From the NCBI GenBank assembly GCA_003158855.1, contig PMLJ01000030.1, positions 1 to 64,000 on the forward strand: a stretch of DNA of 64,000 bases, written 5' to 3'. The notes under the pieces were generated by a model. That model was not told where the DNA came from and made no database searches. It worked only from the letters and a program-made list of their open reading frames with translations. Made by a program: the position numbers and the translations under genes. The stretch is from Acidimicrobiaceae bacterium (lineage in GTDB: Bacteria; Actinomycetota; Acidimicrobiia; Acidimicrobiales; RAAP-2). Below, in pieces: positions 1 to 10,153 of the stretch. The first letter of the stretch is position 1, and each line of letters opens with the position of its first letter.

Positions 1-2
1 TG

Positions 3-854
3 CAAGAGAACTATCCCGGCCGAAAGGTTCTCTACGTGTCAACGGAGACTTTCTTGAACGACTTCATACGCGCAATTCAGACGCGCACCCAGTTGGCACT
101 CCACGACCGCTACCGTGAGAACGATGTTCTACTGATCGACGACATCCAATTCATGGAGACTCGTGGGGAGACTTTTCACGAGGAGATCTTTCACACTTAC
201 AACGCGCTGCATGGTGAAGGAAAGCAGATCGTCCTAACGTCGGATCGCTCGCCTCGAGACCTCGCCGGTCTTCAGGATAGATTCCGCAGTCGCTTGTTGC
301 AAGGACTGGTCACCGAAATTGATCAACCCGACCTCGAAACCAGGATTGCGATCCTTCGCTCGAAGGCCGAGCGTGAGGGGATCGACCTGCCCGACGACGT
401 CGCCGAGTGGATCGCCCAGCGCGTGCGCGACAACATCCGCGAGCTCGAGGGATCAATCACCATGCTTCGGGCTTTTGCAAACCTGCGCCAGGAGCCCATC
501 TCTCTCGAGTTGGCAAAGAACCACCTCACGAACCTCGGTCAAGAGCAGATCATCCTGAAGCCTGAGACGATCCTCTCGGTGGTGTCTGACTTCTATGGAC
601 TATCCGTCGAAGACGTCCGTGGTTCCAAGCGTTTACGTCCGCTCGTCCACGCGCGCCACGTCGCGATGTATCTGGTTCGCGACCTCCTTGACAACTACTC
701 ATATCCGATGATCGCCAGAATCTTCGACGGACGAAACCACACGACGGTGATCAGCGGTGTCGAGAAGATCAAGGAACAACTCGCCATCAACTCCGAGCTC
801 TTGGCGCAGATCAATCAACTCAAGCGACGTCTACAGGGGGATGGTAGAGATTAG
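3..854 (+). CDS. dnaA: Chromosomal replication initiator DnaA (5' end outside window)
   Basis: DnaA binds DnaA boxes at oriC and, as an ATP-bound filament, melts the origin. The reading frame is already open at the window edge, so the N-terminus and Walker A are missing here. The visible part begins in the AAA+ domain (YVSTETFLNDF) and continues through Walker B (LLIDDIQF) and sensor I (TSDR). It ends in the domain IV signature for DnaA-box binding, RNHTTVISGVEKI preceded by the VRG and RHVAMYL segments. About 283 codons are visible, matching the C-terminal 60% of a normal DnaA. The gene lies directly upstream of the putative oriC and dnaN. Identity is certain from the motifs and the neighbours. 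Confidence 0.97.
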   Translation, partial: QENYPGRKVLYVSTETFLNDFIRAIQTRTQLALHDRYRENDVLLIDDIQFMETRGETFHEEIFHTYNALHGEGKQIVLTSDRSPRDLAGLQDRFRSRLLQGLVTEIDQPDLETRIAILRSKAEREGIDLPDDVAEWIAQRVRDNIRELEGSITMLRAFANLRQEPISLELAKNHLTNLGQEQIILKPETILSVVSDFYGLSVEDVRGSKRLRPLVHARHVAMYLVRDLLDNYSYPMIARIFDGRNHTTVISGVEKIKEQLAINSELLAQINQLKRRLQGDGRD

Positions 855-1104
855 TTTGTGCGCAAGCTTGGGTTCTGGCTGTGGAGTACAGGTTGATTAC
901 CGGCCAGTACTCCACATGACTTCAGGGTTGAGATCTCAAGGTTCAAACAGTTAGTCACAGAGGTGTGTACCGAGTCATACATGTAAAGTGATTCTTCATC
1001 AGGGTTCTTGAGAGGCTGTGCACATTTCCACAGACCTACTACTACTAACAGTTCTCCACATACAAAACACACCGTAACCTCAGTAGTTAAGGAAAGGCAG
1101 TCCA
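855..1104. other. oriC: Putative chromosomal origin oriC between dnaA and dnaN
   Basis: This 250-bp non-coding stretch holds several DnaA-box-like 9-mers: TGTGGAGTA at 880-888 (the reverse complement of TACTCCACA), TACTCCACA at 908-916, ATTTCCACA at 1024-1032 and TTCTCCACA at 1052-1060. The first two form a perfect 10-bp inverted repeat (880-889 and 907-916). Immediately after the third box comes CTACTACTACTAA at 1036-1048, which reads as 3'-GAT repeats on the other strand, the DnaA-trio pattern of bacterial unwinding elements. The position between dnaA and dnaN is the usual oriC site in actinobacteria. The boxes deviate from TTATCCACA, so individual assignments are tentative. Confidence 0.75.
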
Positions 1105-2205
1105 ATGAAGTTCAAGTCAGAACGTGACATCCTGGTCGAGGCACTTAGTGCCGCAAGCCGGGTTGTAGCGACACGCCTTATCGGAGCATCTTCAGGCATC
1201 CTCCTCTCCCTAACTGGAAATCATCTGACGGTGACCGGCACAGATCTCGACATCACGGTACGCACGACGGTCGACGTGATTGGCCACGAAGACGGATCGA
1301 GCGTCGTGCCCGCCCGGCTCATCGTCGACGCGGTTCGCTCCCTCGAGGCAGGGGCGGTGACAATCTCGAGTAATGACGAGACCGTCGAGGTCTCCCTTGG
1401 TCGAGCCAAGTTCTCGCTTCGTACGTTCTCGGTGATGGACTACCCAAAACTTCCTCCTGTGGCCGGATCACTCACCACAATCGTCGCCCTCGACCTTGTT
1501 CAAGGCCTCAATCAAGTGGTTCGCGCGGCGGCCAACGACGACGCGCGCCCACTCCTCACCGGAGTTCTCTTCACTACGGAAGGCGGAGCACTGCGACTCA
1601 TCGCCACCGACTCCTACCGACTCGCCGTCCGTGACGTTCCGGGTGTTCAGGGAATTGGCGGAACGCACGATCTCTTGGTCCCTGCGAGGGCCCTCCAGGA
1701 GTTGCAGCGCGCTGCGGCGTCCCTTGCCCCGGACGCCGAAATCGGCGTCACGCTGACCGACGCCGAGATCTGCTTCGTGGTGGGGACCACCACCATCGCC
1801 TCGCGGCTGATTGACGGAAACTACCCCTCGGTGCTCCAACTGATTCCCGCCAGCTATCCCAATCAACTTCGTGTCGCGAAGGACACCCTGCTGACTTCAC
1901 TAAAGCGAGCGAAGCTTCTTGCGAAGGATTCGACCTCCTCGGTCCGCCTGACCATGAAGGACAAGGCCGTCGAGATTCGTACGCAAAGCCACGACGCGGG
2001 TGACGTCGAGGACAATGTCGACGCCGACTACAACGGCGAAGAGATCACCATTGCCTTCAACCCCAGCTTCCTCATCGATGGGATCGAAGCGGTACCCGGC
2101 GATGAAGTGGTACTTGAGATGTCGGACTCGGTGCGACCCGCGATGGTGCATGGAGTGGACGACACCCGGTTCCGGTACCTGTTGATGCCCGTTCGCGTTC
2201 AGTAG
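1105..2205 (+). CDS. dnaN: DNA polymerase III beta subunit (sliding clamp)
   Basis: This is the homodimeric ring that tethers DNA polymerase III to DNA. The protein has 366 residues, the usual family length, with three clamp-fold repeats: MKFKSERDILVEAL opening domain 1, the domain 2/3 segments DDARPLLTGVLF and ATDSYRLAVRD, and the C-terminal YLLMPVR that ends nearly all clamps. ATG at 1105 follows AAGGAAAGG with good spacing. It sits between oriC and recF in the standard order, and there is no gnd gene between dnaN and recF as seen in some actinobacteria. Confidence 0.97.
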   Translation: MKFKSERDILVEALSAASRVVATRLIGASSGILLSLTGNHLTVTGTDLDITVRTTVDVIGHEDGSSVVPARLIVDAVRSLEAGAVTISSNDETVEVSLGRAKFSLRTFSVMDYPKLPPVAGSLTTIVALDLVQGLNQVVRAAANDDARPLLTGVLFTTEGGALRLIATDSYRLAVRDVPGVQGIGGTHDLLVPARALQELQRAAASLAPDAEIGVTLTDAEICFVVGTTTIASRLIDGNYPSVLQLIPASYPNQLRVAKDTLLTSLKRAKLLAKDSTSSVRLTMKDKAVEIRTQSHDAGDVEDNVDADYNGEEITIAFNPSFLIDGIEAVPGDEVVLEMSDSVRPAMVHGVDDTRFRYLLMPVRVQ

Positions 2206-2211
2206 AACGGG

Positions 2212-3303
2212 TTGAACGTCGTGGGTCTCCACGAACTGCAGTTACGAAACTTCCGCCTTTTCGAGGACTTCGTCTTTGAGCCCGACTTGAGTGCGATCAC
2301 CGTACTCTTGTCGCCCAACGGCACTGGCAAGACCTCAGTGCTGGAGGCCGTGTACGCACTGGCGACGGCGTCGTCGTTTCGCACCAGCGCCGCGAGCGAC
2401 ATGATCCGCTCCGGCGGGGCACTCGCGGAAGTGCACGGCGTCCTCTTCCAGCACGAACGCCGCATCCAGGTCGATCTCACGCTTACCAGGGGAACGCGAA
2501 ACACCACCAAGAGAATGCTGGTGAACGGCCAACGGCCCGGATCGCGCGCGGCCCTCTCCGAAGTGCTCCCTATCACGATCTTCACCCCCGAGGGCGTCGA
2601 CATTGTCCGTCAGGGTCCCGAGAATCGCCGGGCCTTCCTGACACACCTGCTGACGGACGTCGACCTCAATACGGGCGAGGTCATCGAACGGTTCAACCAA
2701 GTCCTGAGCCAGCGAAACGCGCTGTTGCGCTCGCTGCAGGGTGAGTCCCCGAGCCCCATCCAACGAGACGAGCTCGAGACATGGAATGGCGAGTTCTGCG
2801 CGACGAGCGAGCAGTTGATCGACGTGCGCGTGCGAACGATCAACGAGCTCGCACCGCTCGTCACGCACTACTACCAGGCGCTCGCGGAAGACAAGCGTCT
2901 CGTGGGTGTCCACTACGAGAGGTCATGGAGCGGCGACCTCCGGGAGGCGCTCAAGCGGAGTTTCAAGGACGATCAGTTTCGCGGTCACTCAACAATCGGC
3001 CCCCAACGCGACGATCTTTCCCTCACCCTCGATGGTCGCGACGCGCGCCGCCAGGCTTCTCAAGGCGAGCAGCGCTCGCTGGCCCTCGCGCTTCGACTCG
3101 CGGGACATCAGCTCGTGCAGCGAGAGCGCGGCCTTGATCCGATGCTGCTGCTCGACGACGTCTTCAGCGAGCTCGATCCGCTGCGCAGTGACCGCTTGCT
3201 CCGGCTGCTGCCGGTGGGCCAGACGCTCGTCACGACAGCGTCACCGCTTCCCTCGGGAATGAGTCCTGCGGCGATCATCGACCTCACGAAGGCGTTGTCG
3301 TGA
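2212..3303 (+). CDS. recF: DNA replication and repair protein RecF
   Basis: RecF is an SMC-like ATPase that helps load RecA at gapped DNA. The 363-residue protein shows the N-terminal LRNFRLFEDF segment, Walker A SPNGTGKTS, the ABC-type signature SQGEQRSLALALRLA, and Walker B MLLLDDVFSELD. The open frame starts at a TTG at 2212; GTG at 2221 is an equally plausible start and better matches family N-termini. The 3' end overlaps the next gene by four bases (GTGA), which indicates translational coupling. Confidence 0.94.
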   Translation: MNVVGLHELQLRNFRLFEDFVFEPDLSAITVLLSPNGTGKTSVLEAVYALATASSFRTSAASDMIRSGGALAEVHGVLFQHERRIQVDLTLTRGTRNTTKRMLVNGQRPGSRAALSEVLPITIFTPEGVDIVRQGPENRRAFLTHLLTDVDLNTGEVIERFNQVLSQRNALLRSLQGESPSPIQRDELETWNGEFCATSEQLIDVRVRTINELAPLVTHYYQALAEDKRLVGVHYERSWSGDLREALKRSFKDDQFRGHSTIGPQRDDLSLTLDGRDARRQASQGEQRSLALALRLAGHQLVQRERGLDPMLLLDDVFSELDPLRSDRLLRLLPVGQTLVTTASPLPSGMSPAAIIDLTKALS

Positions 3304-3605
3304 GTCGAGCGAACGATACACCGAGACCTTTGAGCGATCTGCTCAACACCCTGGCCGGACGGCTTCGAAAAGTTGATCTTCGCCTCATCGACGAAGTGCG
3401 CCAACTGTGGCCGATGGTGGTCGATTCAGTGCTCGCCGAGCATTGCCGACCGGAGTTCGTGAAGAATGGCGTCCTGCTGGTGAGCGTCCCGTCGGGTGCT
3501 TTTGCGCAAAGAATCAACCTCGAGCGCGAGTCGATTTTGCGCGGATTAGCGCCGCTTGGCGACCGCGCCCCGACGTCGATCCGAACGGTGCTCGCAAACA
3601 CGTAA
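3300..3605 (+). CDS. DUF721 family protein
   Basis: This is a small protein of 101 residues, found between recF and gyrB in many actinobacteria. GTG at 3300 overlaps the recF stop. The segment RPLSDLLNTLAGRLRKVDLRLIDE followed by LWPMVVDSV and the LLVSVPSGAFAQRINLERESIL stretch fits DUF721 (DciA-like) proteins. Family members related to DciA have been linked to replicative helicase loading, but whether this short protein does that is inference. The position in the replication operon supports such a role. Confidence 0.8.
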   Translation: MSRANDTPRPLSDLLNTLAGRLRKVDLRLIDEVRQLWPMVVDSVLAEHCRPEFVKNGVLLVSVPSGAFAQRINLERESILRGLAPLGDRAPTSIRTVLANT

Positions 3606-3677
3606 AAATGTCCCAGAAATGGCTCTAATACTGCAGTCTCGCGTCTGAAGGTCACACCGTAGCGGGTAGGATATTGA

Positions 3678-5672
<1,995 letters not shown>

Positions 5673-5685
5673 GAAAGAGGGAAAC

Positions 5686-8163
5686 ATGGCACGCAAAAAC
5701 ATAACTTCTGGTTCTGACGACACCGGTGGCGAAGAGGTCATCGGCTACATCGAGCCGATCGAGATCAACCTCGAGATGGAGCGCTCGTTCCTCGAGTACT
5801 CCATGTCGGTCATCGTGTCGCGGGCGTTGCCCGACGCCCGCGACGGGTTGAAGCCCGTCCACCGGCGGATCCTGTACTCGATGTTCGACCAAGGGTTGCG
5901 TCCCGACCGGCCGCACGCGAAGTGCGCCAAGGTCGTGGGAGAGGTGATGGGTACCTATCACCCTCACGGCGACAGCGCCATCTACGACGCCCTCGTGCGC
6001 ATGGTGCAGGACTTCTCGATGCGTCACCCGCTCATCAGTGGCCACGGTAACTTCGGCGGCACTGGACCCGACGAGGGTGCCGCGGCGATGCGCTACACCG
6101 AGTGTCGACTCGCTCCGATCGCGCTGGAACTTCTCGACTCGATCGATGAGGACACCGTCGACTTCGAGGCGAACTACGACAACTCGACCCAACAGCCCAC
6201 CGTGCTGCCTTCACGGTTCCCCAACCTGCTCGTGAACGGTTCCCAGGGCATCGCCGTCGGCATGGCCACCAAGATCCCGCCCCACAACCTCGGCGAGGTC
6301 ATCGACGCCACGCTGCACCTGCTCGCCAATCCCGCGGCCACCTCGGACGACCTCATGGCGTTCGTCAAGGGGCCCGATTTCCCCACGGGAGCGCAGATCC
6401 TCGGTCGTCAGGGAATCCTGGACGCATACCGCACCGGGCGTGGCTCGGTGAAGATGCGCGCGGTCGCCGAGATTGAAGAGACCAGCAAGGACGTGCGCAT
6501 CGTCGTCACCGAGTTCCCCTACGAGGTCTCGGTCGAGGCCGTCGAGGAGAAAATCTACGACCTCGTGAAGAACGGCGACCTGGATGGAATCTCCGCCGTC
6601 CAGAACGACTCAGCCGGTCGCAAGGCTCGCCTGGTCATTCGCCTGAAGCGCGACGCCAACGCCAACGTTGTGCTCAACAAGCTCTACAAGAACACCACGC
6701 TGCAGACCACGTTCGCGGTGAACATGCTCGCGCTCGTTGATGGTGTTCCGCGCACGTTGACGCTCGCGCGAGCGCTGACCCACTACATTGCCCACCAGGT
6801 TGAGGTAGTCACCCGTCGCACCCAGTTCCGCCTTCGTAAGGCCGAGGCGCGTGCCCACATCGTCGAGGGGCTCCTGAAGGCCATCGACATGCTCGATCTC
6901 GTCATCGCCGCCATTCGCGGTTCCGACGACCGGGGCGAGGCGCGTATCGCCCTCATGGCCGAGCCCTTCTCGTTCTCCGAGGAGCAGGCGAACCACATCC
7001 TGGACATGACCCTCGGCCGGCTCACCAGGCTGGGCCGCAGCGAACTCGAGGACGAGATGGCGAAGCTTCGCGAGACCATCGCCGAGCTGCAGTCAATCCT
7101 CGCGAGCGACGTGAAGTTGCGCGGGATCATCGCCGACGAACTAGGTGCCATCCGTAACAAGTACGCCAACGACCGGGTGACCCAGATCGTGAACGACCCG
7201 GGCGAGCTCGGCGTCGAGGACCTCATCGACGACGAGGACATCGTCATCACGATGACTCAGGCCGGCTACGTGAAGTCCGTGGCCGCGGACTCGTTCAGGG
7301 TTCAAGGTCGCGGCGGACGCGGCGTGCAGGGCGCAAAACTCAAGGACGAGGACTTCGTCGAACAGATTGTCCACACGACCACCCATGCCTACGTGCTCAT
7401 GTTCTCCAACCGAGGGCGCGTGTTCCGACTCCGGGGCCACGAGATTCCAATGAAGGAACGCACCGCGAAGGGCACCGCCATCGTCAACCTGCTGAACCTG
7501 CAGCCCAACGAGAAGATCCAGGCGATTGTGACCACGACGGACTTTCCGAAGGACAAGTTTCTCGTCTTTGCGACTGCGAACGGAACGGTGAAGAAGACGG
7601 CCTTCAGTGAATACGACAAGTCTCGGCGTGAGGGCTGGATCGCGATCAACCTGCGCGAGGGTGACGAAGTCGTCCGCGTGGTCGCCACGAGCGGCAGCGA
7701 CGACCTCATGGTCGTGACCTTTCGCGGAATGTCGATCCGGTTCAACGAGGAAGAGGTCCGTGAGGTCGGACGTGACTCGATGGGCGTTCGAGGGATCAAG
7801 TTGAGGGACGACGACAAGGCCATCTCGCTCGACGTCGTTCGTCCCGACGCCGACCTCTTTCTCGTGACCGACACCGGCTTCGGCAAGCGCGTAAAGACTG
7901 AGCGCTTCAATCGCCAGGGCCGGGGCGGCCAAGGAGTGCGGGCCATCAAGCTTTCCGCGGCGAGAGGGTTCATCGTGGCGGCGTTCATGGTGAGTCTCGA
8001 CGACGAGTTGCTGCTGGCCTCGAGTGGGGGAGTGCTGATTAGGACCCCGGTCCGCGAGGTCTCCTCCCAGGGCCGAGACGCCACCGGCGTGCGAGTCATG
8101 AATCTTGACGAGGGGCACTCCGTGGCGACCGCCGCGGTTGTTCCTGCCGAAGAAGAGGACTAA
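5686..8163 (+). CDS. gyrA: DNA gyrase subunit A
   Basis: This is the DNA-breaking subunit of gyrase, 825 residues long. The catalytic tyrosine is Tyr137 in AAMRYTECRL. The quinolone-determining region reads HPHGDSAIYD, keeping the Ser and Asp that are replaced in resistant mutants, so no target-site fluoroquinolone resistance is apparent at those two positions. The GyrA-box-like QGRGGRGVQGAKL and further beta-pinwheel blades are present in the C-terminal domain. The ATG at 5686 follows GAAAGAGGG. The stop overlaps the end of the convergent downstream gene by four bases. Confidence 0.98.
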   Translation: MARKNITSGSDDTGGEEVIGYIEPIEINLEMERSFLEYSMSVIVSRALPDARDGLKPVHRRILYSMFDQGLRPDRPHAKCAKVVGEVMGTYHPHGDSAIYDALVRMVQDFSMRHPLISGHGNFGGTGPDEGAAAMRYTECRLAPIALELLDSIDEDTVDFEANYDNSTQQPTVLPSRFPNLLVNGSQGIAVGMATKIPPHNLGEVIDATLHLLANPAATSDDLMAFVKGPDFPTGAQILGRQGILDAYRTGRGSVKMRAVAEIEETSKDVRIVVTEFPYEVSVEAVEEKIYDLVKNGDLDGISAVQNDSAGRKARLVIRLKRDANANVVLNKLYKNTTLQTTFAVNMLALVDGVPRTLTLARALTHYIAHQVEVVTRRTQFRLRKAEARAHIVEGLLKAIDMLDLVIAAIRGSDDRGEARIALMAEPFSFSEEQANHILDMTLGRLTRLGRSELEDEMAKLRETIAELQSILASDVKLRGIIADELGAIRNKYANDRVTQIVNDPGELGVEDLIDDEDIVITMTQAGYVKSVAADSFRVQGRGGRGVQGAKLKDEDFVEQIVHTTTHAYVLMFSNRGRVFRLRGHEIPMKERTAKGTAIVNLLNLQPNEKIQAIVTTTDFPKDKFLVFATANGTVKKTAFSEYDKSRREGWIAINLREGDEVVRVVATSGSDDLMVVTFRGMSIRFNEEEVREVGRDSMGVRGIKLRDDDKAISLDVVRPDADLFLVTDTGFGKRVKTERFNRQGRGGQGVRAIKLSAARGFIVAAFMVSLDDELLLASSGGVLIRTPVREVSSQGRDATGVRVMNLDEGHSVATAAVVPAEEED

Positions 8164-8810
8164 GCCGTCGCTCGGCGGACCCAGGTTCGCTGCAGGACCG
8201 CGAGAATCTGGTCGGCGCCTTGCGCGCCGACCACCATGAACTTCCCATCGAGGAGCATCGAGGGGACGCCCGAGATACCCAGTTCGCGCGCGTCGGCCTC
8301 GTCGTTTCGCACCTCCGGGCTGAAGGCGTCGTCGCTCCAGAGCTCATCGACTCCGATGACTCCGACCTCCATCGCGAGCGCCGTGAGGACGTCATGGTCG
8401 CTCACGAGTTGGCCCTCGCTGAAGTACGCGCGAAAGAGCCGCTCGCTCATGGGCCGGTCGAGGTCCTGGGTGGCGCTCAGCGCGATGACGCGATGGGCGT
8501 CGAACGTATTTGTTGACCGTGCGTTCTTCATCGACCACGACATGCCGAGCGCGCTGGCTTCGTTCTCCAAGCGCTCGTTCAGGGCCCGCGCGCGCTCGAC
8601 GGGCATCGAGTACTTCTTGGCCAACAGCTCAGGCAGTGACAAGTTGCAGTCCACTGGAGCCTGCGGATCCAACTCGAAGGCACGCTGGCGGAGCACGACG
8701 TCGTCGCGGTGTTCGAAGCGGTCGAGAGCCACGTCGAGTTGGCGGGCGCCCAAGTAGCAAAAGGGGCAAACGACGTCGCTCCAGATATCGATGACAAGCG
8801 GCTCGTTCAT
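8160..8810 (-). CDS. DsbA-family oxidoreductase (FrnE-like)
   Basis: This is a cytoplasmic thioredoxin-fold protein of 216 residues. The active-site motif CPFC sits near the N-terminus in IDIWSDVVCPFCYLG. A helical insertion follows, and then the conserved cis-Pro loop GVPSMLL near the C-terminus, the layout of the FrnE/2-hydroxychromene-2-carboxylate isomerase-like group. No signal peptide is present, so it is not a periplasmic DsbA. I chose the ATG at 8810 (MNEPLVIDIW) over an in-frame upstream ATG because it matches family N-termini. It is convergent with gyrA and divergent from the CoA-transferase gene. The substrate is unknown. Confidence 0.85.
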   Translation of the reverse strand: MNEPLVIDIWSDVVCPFCYLGARQLDVALDRFEHRDDVVLRQRAFELDPQAPVDCNLSLPELLAKKYSMPVERARALNERLENEASALGMSWSMKNARSTNTFDAHRVIALSATQDLDRPMSERLFRAYFSEGQLVSDHDVLTALAMEVGVIGVDELWSDDAFSPEVRNDEADARELGISGVPSMLLDGKFMVVGAQGADQILAVLQRTWVRRATA

Positions 8811-8854
8811 CAGATAATCGTGCCACAACCCGCAGTATCGGACAGAATATCCCG

Positions 8855-10153
8855 ATGACTGCGCGTGAACTCAGTGCTGAAGAGGCCATCGGGCTCGTCC
8901 GACCGGTCGACGCCATTGGGTTGGGGCTGGTGACGGCGACCCCGGCCGGCCTCTTGAAGGAGCTTTCTCTTCGCCGCGACTGGGAGAACCTCACGTTCAG
9001 TGGCGGACTGCTCCTCGGCGTCTACGACGTCTTCATGCACCCCAACGTCCACTATCGCTCGAGCTTCTACGGCGCAGGGGAGCGCCACTACCAAGCCAAC
9101 GGTGCCGACATCCAGTTCGTCCCGTCCTTCTTTCGCCACTACGGCCTGCTGATTCAACATCTGGCGCCGCGCGTGATGATGATGCAGGGCTCCATGCCCG
9201 ACGCCAACGGCAGGGTGAGCCTCTCGCTCTACAACGGCGCCCACTTCGACGAGTTCCTCGCGGCGGGGCGAGACCCCGATCGCCTGCTCATCGTGGAGTG
9301 CTCGCCGCACTTTCCGAGGACCCTGGCCCTCGAGGGTTTCACCAACGATATCTCGGTGGAGGATATCGACGTCATCGTGCACACCGACGAGCATCCGACG
9401 GTGCTGATTAACGAGGTCGGCACGCCCGAGGACACGGCCATCGCCGACTTTGCGGCCACGTTCGTGAAGGACGGCACGACGCTCCAGACCGGCATCGGCG
9501 CGGTGCCCAACATGGTGGCGAACGCGCTCGTGGAGCGAAACGGCGGCGACTACGGCGTTCACTCGGAGATGTTCACCGACGGGCTCTACGCACTCTGCGC
9601 CTCGGGCAAGGTCACCAACGCCAGAAAGGACGTCCATCGCGGGAAGTCGGTGATCACGTTCGGCCTCGGCTCTTCGCAGATGTACGAGTTCCTCCACGAG
9701 AATCCGACAATCGGCTTCGCGCCCGTGTCGTACGTCAACGATCCCTCGGTCATCGCGACGAACCCCCGCATGGTCTCGATCAACTCCGCACTCGAGGTCG
9801 ACCTGCACGGCCAGATCATCGCCGATACCATCGGCCCGCGCCAGTACACGGGGGTCGGCGGGCACATGGACTTCGTCGAGGGAACGAGCCTCTCGCTTGA
9901 GCACACGTCGCTGATTTGCCTTCAATCCACCTGCCGGGTCAACGGTGAACTAAAGAGCCGTATCATTGGAGGCATGACTCCGTACTCCGTCGTGACAACG
10001 CCGCGCCACCTCAGTGGTGTCATCGTGACGGAATACGGCTTTGCCGATCTACGAGGACTCACGGTAAGAGAACGAGCAAAAGCGATGATCTCCATTGCCC
10101 ACCCGCAGTTCCGAGACGAGTTAACTGCTGCCGCTGAGTTGCTAGGGCACTAG
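8855..10153 (+). CDS. Acetyl-CoA hydrolase/transferase family protein (4-hydroxybutyrate CoA-transferase-like)
   Basis: Family enzymes move CoA between acyl groups through a glutamyl-CoA thioester. At 432 residues the protein has the usual length of the single-chain family. The probable catalytic Glu lies in GVHSEMFTDG, and the C-terminal CoA-binding loops GGHMDFVEG and YGFADLRG are present. The gene is followed with zero spacing by the ABC-F gene, so both are probably on one transcript, although no functional link is obvious. The acyl specificity cannot be read from the sequence. Confidence 0.85.
   Translation: MTARELSAEEAIGLVRPVDAIGLGLVTATPAGLLKELSLRRDWENLTFSGGLLLGVYDVFMHPNVHYRSSFYGAGERHYQANGADIQFVPSFFRHYGLLIQHLAPRVMMMQGSMPDANGRVSLSLYNGAHFDEFLAAGRDPDRLLIVECSPHFPRTLALEGFTNDISVEDIDVIVHTDEHPTVLINEVGTPEDTAIADFAATFVKDGTTLQTGIGAVPNMVANALVERNGGDYGVHSEMFTDGLYALCASGKVTNARKDVHRGKSVITFGLGSSQMYEFLHENPTIGFAPVSYVNDPSVIATNPRMVSINSALEVDLHGQIIADTIGPRQYTGVGGHMDFVEGTSLSLEHTSLICLQSTCRVNGELKSRIIGGMTPYSVVTTPRHLSGVIVTEYGFADLRGLTVRERAKAMISIAHPQFRDELTAAAELLGH

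Noticed and set aside
855-1104. Small open frames in the oriC region (851-1105 minus; 757-954 plus)
   Set aside because: They have no ribosome sites or protein-like composition and overlap the DnaA boxes.
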